From: JBGOUV01 sp041477815
GTDB taxonomy: Bacteria; Acidobacteriota; Terriglobia; Bryobacterales; JACQDG01
Direction: 5' to 3'
DNA: 5,081 nucleotides
NCBI GenBank assembly: GCA_041477815.1
Contig: JBGOUV010000448.1
Span: 1 to 5,081 of the forward strand
How positions within the stretch are numbered: position 1 is the stretch's first letter; each line of letters opens with the position of its first letter. The notes below the pieces were generated by a model. It searched no databases, had not been told where the DNA came from, and worked only from the letters and a program-made list of their open reading frames with translations. The translations under genes were made by a program, and so were the position numbers. Shown piece by piece: positions 1 through 4,903 of this stretch.

Positions 1-120
1 CTGGTCAACCGGGCCCTCTACGACAGCCTGACCGGCGTCACCACCGAAAGCCGCGAGCTGATTCGCGACATCCGCGCCAACCCCAAGAAGTTCCTGCGAA
101 TCAAGCTGGCGATTTTCTGA
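1..120 (+). CDS. C-terminal end of an MlaD/MCE-family lipid-transport protein (5' end outside window)
   Basis: The frame is open from the window edge to a TGA at 118-120 and encodes the last 39 residues of a protein. The tail reads LIRDIRANPKKFLRIKLAIF. A short helix followed by a 'DIRxNPKKYL' basic segment and a hydrophobic end is the usual C-terminus of MlaD/MCE (mammalian cell entry) substrate-binding subunits of ABC-type lipid transporters. These are anchored in the inner membrane and form a hexameric periplasmic ring that moves phospholipids. The MCE domain itself lies outside the window, so the family call rests on the tail alone. The next gene starts 32 bp downstream on the same strand and could be co-transcribed, although the functions are not obviously linked. 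Confidence 0.7.
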   Translation: MVNRALYDSLTGVTTESRELIRDIRANPKKFLRIKLAIF

Positions 121-129
121 AAAGAAGCT

Positions 130-152
130 GTTAGCTATTAGGTATTAGCAAC
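130..152. other. AT-rich imperfect hairpin directly before the deacetylase start
   Basis: The 23 bases just before the ATG at 153 are AT-rich in a GC-rich surrounding. They fold as GTT(A)GCTA paired with TAGCAAC: seven base pairs with one bulged A and an 8-nt loop. The unit TATTAG occurs twice within it. There is no good Shine-Dalgarno sequence here; the nearest purines are GG at 141-142. The hairpin could affect translation of the downstream gene or could be a copy of a short dispersed repeat. Its function is unknown. Confidence 0.35.
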
Positions 153-986
153 ATGGGACGACGGCTTATCGTCAATGCGGATGACTTTGGGTTCACTCGG
201 GACGTGAACCTGGGGATCGCGGAGGCTTGCCGGAAGGGGATTTTGACGGCCACTACTTTGATGGCCAATGGGGCGGCGTTCGATCATGCCGTGGCGGTGG
301 CGCGTGACACCCCAACCTTGGACGTGGGGTGTCATCTGGTGCTGGTAGGGGGGCGGTCGGTGGCCGACCCGGGGCGCGACCTTCCTCGCACCGTCCGCAG
401 GCTGGGATTGCATTTGATGAGTGGCGACTGGATCGAGAAGGAACTCGAGGCCCAGGTGGAGAAGGTCCTGGCCGCCGGGTTGCGGCCGTCTCATCTGGAT
501 ACTCACAAACACACCCACCTGGCCCCGCCGGTGCTAAAGGCGGTGTGTCGGATCTCCCGGAAGTATGCAATTCCCTGGGTGCGCCGGCCGTTCGACCTGC
601 CCCTCACCGCCGCGGCGCCGCTGAAGACGCGGGCGGTGAATGCGGGCCTGCAGTCGATGCGCGGGCCCTTCGACCGCATCCTGCGCCGTTACGGCTGCCG
701 CACTACCGACTACTTCGCCGGCTTCCAACTCACCGGACGCTTCCGTGCCCGAGAGCTGGCGGAGCTGGTCCGGCAGCTTCCGGACGGCCTCACCGAGTTC
801 ATGTGCCACCCCGGCCACTGCACCACGGAGCTGCGCGCGGCGACCACCCGGCTGAAGGAAAGCCGGGCGGAGGAGTTGGCGGCGCTGGTGTCGGGGGAGG
901 TGCGGCGGGCGGTGGAGGAGGCGGGGGTGGAGCTGATTAACTATCGGGCGGACGCTCCAGCCCGCAGCGCGCCGCAATCTCGGTAG
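153..986 (+). CDS. ChbG/HpnK (YdjC) family carbohydrate deacetylase
   Basis: This 277-residue protein belongs to the YdjC/ChbG/HpnK family of metal-dependent deacetylases with a TIM-barrel-like fold. These remove N-acetyl groups from small sugars such as chito-oligosaccharides, or act on glycosylated hopanoid-type lipids. The N-terminal strand RLIVNADDFG supplies the metal aspartate pair (D10/D11). H61 in GCHLVLVGG and the HLDTHKHTH cluster at residues 114-122 supply the metal histidines. A CHPGH motif at residues 218-222 is the conserved late active-site loop. The order and spacing look closest to HpnK-type proteins, and the length is normal. There is no signal peptide, so it should be cytoplasmic. 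The ATG is chosen because the family starts within a few residues of the first strand. The substrate cannot be read from the sequence, and no hopanoid gene lies in the window. It follows the MlaD-like gene by 32 bp and converges on the sulfatase. Confidence 0.88.
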   Translation: MGRRLIVNADDFGFTRDVNLGIAEACRKGILTATTLMANGAAFDHAVAVARDTPTLDVGCHLVLVGGRSVADPGRDLPRTVRRLGLHLMSGDWIEKELEAQVEKVLAAGLRPSHLDTHKHTHLAPPVLKAVCRISRKYAIPWVRRPFDLPLTAAAPLKTRAVNAGLQSMRGPFDRILRRYGCRTTDYFAGFQLTGRFRARELAELVRQLPDGLTEFMCHPGHCTTELRAATTRLKESRAEELAALVSGEVRRAVEEAGVELINYRADAPARSAPQSR

Positions 987-1052
987 CCGCCGAGCGGATT
1001 TCGATCGGCGAGGGACCGCTCCCTGACGGTCGCGGCTCGGTGCGGGTCGAGG

Positions 1053-2378
1053 CTAACTGCCGGCCCAGCGACCCAACTCGACGGACAACTGATCCTGGTG
1101 CTCCTCGCCCCATAGACGCAGCGCGCCGGCCAGCTCGCGGACTGCCGCGCGGTTTGCCCCGTACAGATTGCGGTTCTCCTCCGGGTCCGCCGGCAGGTCG
1201 TACAGTTCGCCTGGACGGACCTCCGGCCGCACGTCGAACTTGCGCAGGATCAGCTTCCAGCGCTCGGTCCGTAGGGCGCGCTCATCGTAGTACGACCCAT
1301 CGATGCCGCGCTGGGGGATGTTCTGCATCAGGATAGGCCCGCGCCAGCGGTCGCGCCCGGCGCGCAGGTCCGGGAGCAGGCTGCGGCCGTGGATCTGGCC
1401 GCCGCGGATGGTCGGGACCGCGCGCGTCGCCTCCAGGATCGTCGGCATCAGGTCTACCAGGCTCACCCCCGACTGCCATACCGCCCCGGCCGGCAGCAGT
1501 CCCGGACAGCGCATCAGGAGCGGGATACGGGATACCTCTTCGTAGGGCACGCACAGGCCTTCGGACGTGCCCGGGCGGTCGCGCCAGGTGCGGCCGTGCT
1601 CCGTGGTTACCAGGAGTAGGGTGCGGTCGAGGAGGTTGCGCTTTCGCAGCGTGTCCAGCACCCGGCCCACGTTCCAGTCCAGGTTCGATACCGATGCGTA
1701 GTAGGCTTCGTGCTCGACGTTCTTGCCCCGGTAGTACTCCCGAAACTGCTGGGGGGGATCGTCGGGCTCGTGGGGGGCGTAGAAGGACAGATACAGGAAG
1801 AAGCGGCGGTGGGCGTGGCGCTCGAGGAAGTCGATCGCTTGGGTGGTGTGGACGTCCGGGCGGTAGTCGGACTGGTGCGGCTCGCCGATCCAATGAGTCA
1901 GGGTCGAGTTGAACGACTTCCAGGTGTCGAAGAATCCCGGATTGCCGGGGCCCAGGTGCCACTTGCCGATGTGGGCGGCCTCGTAGCCCGCGTTGTGCAG
2001 GTAGAAGGGGAAATTCTCCCACAGCCGGAAGCGCGAGTCGCGGAAGGGATCGACGACCGGATCGGGATAGTTGCTGTTGAGCGCGCCGGCGCGGAAGGGG
2101 TAAACATTGCGCCGGAGGCCGTGGGCGTGCGGGTAGAGACCCGTGAGGATGGAGGCCCGCGCCGGCCCGCACAGCGCCTGCGGCGTGAAGCAGTTGTTGA
2201 ACCGGACGCCGGTCGAGGCGATCCAGTCGAGGTTGGGTGTGTGGACATCCTTCCGCCCGTAGGCCCCCAGGGCGTCGGTGCGGCACTTGTCGAAGATCAG
2301 GAAAACGATGTTGGGCGCCGGCTCGGTCTGAGCGAGCGCTGCCGCCGCCGTCGTCGCCAGAAAGTCGCGCCGCCGCAT
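1053..2378 (-). CDS. Tat-exported type I (formylglycine) sulfatase
   Basis: The 441-residue protein is an alkaline-phosphatase-superfamily sulfatase, which hydrolyses sulfate esters of sugars or aromatic compounds. The N-terminus MRRRDFLATTAAAALA is a twin-arginine signal with likely cleavage after ALA. The core begins PNIVFLIFDKCRTDALG, where D30 is the first metal aspartate. C70-G-P-A-R74 is the CxPxR signature whose cysteine is oxidised to formylglycine. HIGKWHLG (137-144) gives active-site K139 and H141, APHEP gives H203, TTEHG (258-262) is the second metal region, and K375 in TERWK is the sulfate-binding lysine. The C-terminal ELYDLPADPEENRNL is the usual late sulfatase motif. The frame runs open upstream to 2711, but the ATG at 2378 is chosen because it starts the Tat signal, and its A is also the last base of the upstream TGA (TGATG). 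No Shine-Dalgarno sequence precedes it, which suits translational coupling. DK for DD, and E for D at 260, are variant metal positions. The substrate is unknown. Confidence 0.92.
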   Translation of the reverse strand: MRRRDFLATTAAAALAQTEPAPNIVFLIFDKCRTDALGAYGRKDVHTPNLDWIASTGVRFNNCFTPQALCGPARASILTGLYPHAHGLRRNVYPFRAGALNSNYPDPVVDPFRDSRFRLWENFPFYLHNAGYEAAHIGKWHLGPGNPGFFDTWKSFNSTLTHWIGEPHQSDYRPDVHTTQAIDFLERHAHRRFFLYLSFYAPHEPDDPPQQFREYYRGKNVEHEAYYASVSNLDWNVGRVLDTLRKRNLLDRTLLLVTTEHGRTWRDRPGTSEGLCVPYEEVSRIPLLMRCPGLLPAGAVWQSGVSLVDLMPTILEATRAVPTIRGGQIHGRSLLPDLRAGRDRWRGPILMQNIPQRGIDGSYYDERALRTERWKLILRKFDVRPEVRPGELYDLPADPEENRNLYGANRAAVRELAGALRLWGEEHQDQLSVELGRWAGS

Positions 2379-2590
2379 CAGACTTGGTATTTTAACCCGA
2401 ACTGCACTACCCTGTTGTTGACCGCCGTGGAACTGCTGCGGCCGAAGCCGGCGTTGCCCAACACGCGGCTGGCGGCGTTGAACTGGAGCCGGTGGCTGGT
2501 CCCAGGCCGTTTGGCGGGGCTTCGAAGAAAGACACGCCGGCGCAGCCGCCGCACTTGGAGCGCACCAACGACGGCGTTGAACCAGCGGTC
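2378..2590 (-). pseudogene. Decayed 3' end of a TonB-dependent receptor upstream of the sulfatase
   Basis: In the frame ending with the TGA at 2380-2378, the minus strand encodes DRWFNA at 2590, later PGTSHRLQFN, then RVLGNAGFGR and the terminus VVQFGLKYQV. This order matches, from memory of the family, the C-terminus of the large acidobacterial carboxypeptidase-regulatory-like TonB-dependent receptors: a 'RWFNTAAF' loop, a 'RGPGTxxLD' stretch, 'HRLQFRAEFFNxxNHxxFN', 'NxxFGRI', and a final outer-membrane beta-strand. Here the segment between HRLQF and N-x-x-RVLGN looks deleted, and the part after DRWFNA is arginine-rich and unlike the family, as if frameshifted. The frame stays open upstream to 2707, but no start codon with a ribosome site and no barrel or plug domain is present. 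It is therefore read as a truncated remnant of a receptor of roughly a thousand residues. The TGATG overlap with the sulfatase suggests an ancestral receptor-sulfatase operon. A chance ORF is the alternative but does not explain the ordered motifs. Confidence 0.65.
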
Positions 2591-2669
2591 CGGAGAGCGC
2601 GCTGACCTCCCGCGTTCGACCGCCCGGCCGGTGACGATACTGGGAGGGTAATGTTCTGGTTGGTGTCTC

Positions 2670-2686
2670 GCCGGCCGTTGGCCGGC
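2670..2686. repeat. GC-only perfect inverted repeat (7-bp arms, 3-nt loop)
   Basis: GCCGGCC and GGCCGGC flank GTT, giving a very stable short hairpin on either strand. It lies in the non-coding stretch at about 2591-2769, between the receptor remnant and the TupA-like gene. No T-run follows on either strand, so it is not a classical intrinsic terminator. It could be a transcript-end structure or a decay scar. Confidence 0.5.
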
Positions 2687-2725
2687 AGTCCCCCGAGGGC
2701 GCCAGCGTCAAAAGCAGTTACCAGC

Positions 2726-2731
2726 TATAAT
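2726..2731 (+). promoter_or_regulatory. Candidate -10 box for the TupA-like gene
   Basis: A perfect TATAAT lies 38 bases before the ATG at 2770, in a locally AT-richer patch. Transcription would start near 2738 and leave a leader of about 32 nt that includes the ribosome binding site. No convincing -35 hexamer is seen 16-18 bp upstream, and there is no extended -10 TGn, so the call rests on one hexamer and its placement. Confidence 0.38.
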
Positions 2732-2757
2732 CTTGAGAACAATCCGCCTTCGGTGCC

Positions 2758-2763
2758 AGGAGG
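2758..2763 (+). promoter_or_regulatory. Strong Shine-Dalgarno sequence
   Basis: AGGAGG lies 6 bases before the ATG at 2770. It fixes that ATG as the start and excludes the overlapping frame that begins at 2733. It is the only textbook ribosome binding site in the window. Confidence 0.85.
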
Positions 2764-2769
2764 TAGTGC

Positions 2770-3978
2770 ATGGCGTCCACACCTCAAGGAAAACCAGTAA
2801 TCCGAGTAGGGTTGCTGATACTCCTGCTTCACTTGGCTGCTTCCTTCCATCCACAACCGGCACGCGGACAGAGCAACGTTGTCCGGCTCGCAGTCGTCAA
2901 CACGCCGGCAGAAAGCGGACTGCTGAGCGACATTCTGCCGGACTTCGAGAGGCAGACGGGGCTGCGGGTCGAGCTGTATGCCGGGTCAGACGCGATTATT
3001 CGAGCACGAAACGGCCAAGTGGATCTGATTATCTCGCACTATGGGCACGCGGACCTGGAGTCCTTCATGATGGATGGCTTAGGTCTGTGGCCACGTCCGG
3101 TTTTTGCCAATCAGCAGGTCATCATCGGGCCTTCGAGCGACCCGGCGCGGGTGGCGAATCTCCAGGACGCCGTCGAGGGTTTTCGGCGCATTGCTCAGAG
3201 CAAGTCTCCCTACGTCGTCAATAATGGTTCGATTCCCAAGTACGTTGAGGACGTACTTTGGGAGGCTGCGGGGCGCCCGCCCAAAGAGGCCTGGTACATC
3301 GACCTGGGATTGAACGCCGAAAACGGCGCGCAGCAGGCGGCCGCGCAAAGGGGCGCTTACCTGATTTTCGGGCTCGTGCCCTTCCTCCAGTTCCAGAGGC
3401 AAACCGGGGCAGACTTGCGACCGCTGCTGGTGAACGACTCCGTGCTCAGCCGGACGATGGTTTCCGTGGTCGTCAAGCCGGAGAAGTTTCCGCTAGCGAA
3501 TACAGCCGGAGCCACGGCCCTCCAAACCTATCTTCTACGCCCTTCTACGCAAGCGCGAATCAGGGCCTACCGTTTACCCGGCTTGGACCACGCCCTGTGG
3601 TGGACCAGGGGGATAGACACCAGCACCGTGAACTTAGGTTATGAAGGTGGAGATTCGCCGAACCCGGCGATAAGTTCTGCGGGCATCGTCAATGCGGCGA
3701 ACCGCACCGCTGGGGTCTCACCCGGGACCGTGGTAGAGATATACGGCGCCAACCTGGCTCTCGGTACGTGCCTCGCCGACACGCTGCCGTGGCCGGCGCA
3801 GTTGGCATGCAGCCCCACCCGGGTGGCCGTAAGCAACCGGGATGCTCCGCTTTATTACGTCTCCCCGCGGCAGATCAATGCTCAGATTCCGTCTGACTTG
3901 GCACTGGGGAGCGTCAACGTGACCGTCTTCCGGGGGGTAGCCCAGAGTAACAGCGTGGTCATAACACTGGCACGTTGA
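2770..3978 (+). CDS. Secreted TupA-like (tungstate-binding-type) periplasmic domain fused to a TIGR03437-like C-terminal domain
   Basis: This is a 402-residue secreted protein. Residues 1-33 form a Sec signal peptide: a basic N-region, the hydrophobic core VGLLILLLHLAAS, and likely cleavage after ARG. Residues 37-280 resemble TupA, the substrate-binding protein of tungstate ABC transporters: AVVNTPAESGLLSDILPDFE as the first strand and helix, NGQVDLIISH, the F-x-x-x-G-x-G hinge at 99-105, VIIGPSSDPA, DAVEGFRRIA, and W175-Y176. Residues 299-402 are an Ig-like domain (SAGIVNAANRTAGVSPGT, then DAPLYYVSPRQINAQIP) matching the repeated C-terminal domain of Solibacter secreted proteins. C334 and C347 could form a disulfide. 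The oxyanion contacts of TupA appear lost: the T-T-S strand end is V-N-T (43-45), and the SRGDxSGT loop is NNGSIPKY (151-158). No tupB or tupC permease is adjacent, so the ligand may not be tungstate. The start is set by AGGAGG at 2758-2763. Confidence 0.88.
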   Translation: MASTPQGKPVIRVGLLILLLHLAASFHPQPARGQSNVVRLAVVNTPAESGLLSDILPDFERQTGLRVELYAGSDAIIRARNGQVDLIISHYGHADLESFMMDGLGLWPRPVFANQQVIIGPSSDPARVANLQDAVEGFRRIAQSKSPYVVNNGSIPKYVEDVLWEAAGRPPKEAWYIDLGLNAENGAQQAAAQRGAYLIFGLVPFLQFQRQTGADLRPLLVNDSVLSRTMVSVVVKPEKFPLANTAGATALQTYLLRPSTQARIRAYRLPGLDHALWWTRGIDTSTVNLGYEGGDSPNPAISSAGIVNAANRTAGVSPGTVVEIYGANLALGTCLADTLPWPAQLACSPTRVAVSNRDAPLYYVSPRQINAQIPSDLALGSVNVTVFRGVAQSNSVVITLAR

Positions 3979-3988
3979 ATCGGCTCGC

Positions 3989-4867
3989 TTATCCCGAAAG
4001 CCTCGCGTAGAGGGCGTCGAGCAGCATCGCCCCTTCTTCGAGCCGCCGCGCGTCGTCGGCGTGCCGCAGCACGAGGCCGTCGATCATGGCCGCCACCCCC
4101 GCCGTCTCCGGCCTCCCGAACTTGGCGTCCTTCAGGTCGATGTCGTGAATTACCTCGGCCAGCGCCCGGAGCGCCGCGTCGCCCGCACCCGTCCAGTCGA
4201 GCAGCACTTCGAAGGTGCACTGGTCGCCCTGGTGGGTGAACTCGCCCTCGAACATGTCGAACCGGAGCTCACCGTCGGTATGCGTGTAGGTTTCCGGATC
4301 CACAAACCGAAACTCCGCCTGCGGGTCCACGAATCGGCGGACCAGCCACGACGAGCTGATCCGGTCCACCTTCACTCCCTGCCGCGTCACCCAGCATCGT
4401 CCGGCCAGACCGGGCCGGTCGGGTTTCGTGACTGGGGTTTGGATCGTGCGCATGAGTTCCTCCATTTCTTCGTGTCCGGGCGCGGCGAAGAAGTCGATGC
4501 GCCGCACCTCGTCATAGCGGCGCTTGAGCCTGCGCCAGTCGGCCTCCCGTAAGTTCTCGAGAAGCTTCCGGCCGGCTACCAGCAATTCCTCGTAGTCCGG
4601 CCGCCGCAACTCCCGGAACGCTTCCCGAATGTCCTGGTCCGATAACCCCGCCACTGCCCCCGCTTCAAACAGCCAAGCCTCTCCCCCAGACTCGACGATC
4701 TCCCGCCGGAGCCACTGCAGGTCCTCCAGGGTCTCCTCCCCGGCCGGAAGCAGGTAGGCCGAATTCTTGATGGATAGGGCTCCTAACTGGTTGAGCCGCC
4801 GTAGGATCTTGGTCCGCAGGTAGGCAGGCTGCGGCGGGATTTGATGCAGCAGCAGGAGCCAAGTCAC
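3989..4867 (-). CDS. chrB: Chromate resistance regulator ChrB
   Basis: The 292-residue protein has both halves of ChrB. The N-terminal part is WLLLLHQIPPQPAYLRTKIL, then LGALSIKNSAYLLP and EWL-type helices up to GGEAWLFEA. The C-terminal ChrB_C part begins WVTRQGVKVDRISSSWLVRR at about 159-178 and continues with DPQAEFRFV, FDMFEGEFTHQGDQCTFE (204-220) and HDIDLKDAKF (241-250). In characterised chr operons ChrB is a chromate-responsive DNA-binding repressor or regulator of the efflux pump gene chrA. The start is a GTG at 4867-4865: the family begins with this WLLLL strand, the next methionine is residue 135, and an in-frame stop lies at 4895-4897. No Shine-Dalgarno sequence precedes the GTG, and the promoter places transcription start on it, so the mRNA is probably leaderless. 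No chrA follows; the next gene downstream is convergent and 10 bp away. The ArsM-like methyltransferase lies 32 bp upstream on the same strand. Confidence 0.9.
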   Translation of the reverse strand: MTWLLLLHQIPPQPAYLRTKILRRLNQLGALSIKNSAYLLPAGEETLEDLQWLRREIVESGGEAWLFEAGAVAGLSDQDIREAFRELRRPDYEELLVAGRKLLENLREADWRRLKRRYDEVRRIDFFAAPGHEEMEELMRTIQTPVTKPDRPGLAGRCWVTRQGVKVDRISSSWLVRRFVDPQAEFRFVDPETYTHTDGELRFDMFEGEFTHQGDQCTFEVLLDWTGAGDAALRALAEVIHDIDLKDAKFGRPETAGVAAMIDGLVLRHADDARRLEEGAMLLDALYARLSG

Positions 4868-4898
4868 AACTGCTATATTATGATATAGCAGTTGCTAT
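4867..4898. promoter_or_regulatory. Palindromic operator over the chrB promoter (three half-sites)
   Basis: CAACTGCTATAT (4867-4878) and ATATAGCAGTTG (4883-4894) form a perfect 12-bp-arm inverted repeat around TATG. A second palindrome, ATAGCA-GT-TGCTAT (4885-4898), shares the right half-site. The three half-sites TGCTAT, ATAGCA and TGCTAT lie at 4871, 4885 and 4893. The two direct copies are 22 bp apart, about two helical turns. They cover the -10 box, the spacer and +1, so a bound protein would block RNA polymerase. ChrB itself is the natural candidate ligand. The same sequence in RNA could form a hairpin, but with no T-run after it. Confidence 0.68.
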
Positions 4899-4903
4899 GT
4901 CAA
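4867..4903 (-). promoter_or_regulatory. Sigma70-like promoter giving a leaderless chrB transcript
   Basis: On the minus strand TTGACA (4903-4898, perfect -35) is followed by a 17-bp spacer and TAATAT (4880-4875, four of six matches to TATAAT). CATAAT, two bases upstream, matches five of six but with a 15-bp spacer. Seven bases after TAATAT comes the G of the GTG start at 4867, so +1 should fall on the initiation codon. The -35 box contains the stop codon (4902-4900) of the upstream methyltransferase. No ribosome binding site is present, which agrees with a leaderless mRNA. Confidence 0.65.

Noticed and set aside
988..1021. Possible terminator between the convergent deacetylase and sulfatase genes (CGCCGA/TCGGCG at 988-1010, alternatively GAGCGG/CCGCTC at 992-1021)
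   Set aside because: The stems are only 6 bp, have long loops, exclude each other and have no T-run on either strand.
2389..2394. TAAAAT as a -10 box for a near-leaderless sulfatase transcript inside the receptor remnant
   Set aside because: The hexamer matches five of six and lies 10 bases before the ATG, but no -35-like sequence is found at a proper distance.
1710..2651. A 313-codon plus-strand open frame opposite the sulfatase
   Set aside because: It is antisense to a sulfatase with intact catalytic motifs, has no recognisable domain, and is explained by GC-rich codon usage leaving the complementary frame open.
2379..2711. N-terminal extension of the sulfatase frame to 2711
   Set aside because: The extension is low-complexity and unlike any sulfatase. 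A Tat signal begins exactly at 2378, and receptor-tail homology occupies this DNA in another frame.
2733..3224. A plus-strand open frame overlapping the TupA-like gene
   Set aside because: It is out of frame with the strong ribosome binding site at 2758-2763 and lacks recognisable motifs, whereas the 2770 frame has a signal peptide and two domains.
4061..4552. A 163-codon plus-strand open frame within chrB
   Set aside because: It is antisense to conserved ChrB domains and lacks recognisable motifs or a ribosome binding site.
4867..4894. Hairpin after the methyltransferase stop read as an intrinsic terminator
   Set aside because: The stem is AT-rich and no T-run follows on the minus strand. 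Its position over the chrB promoter fits an operator better.
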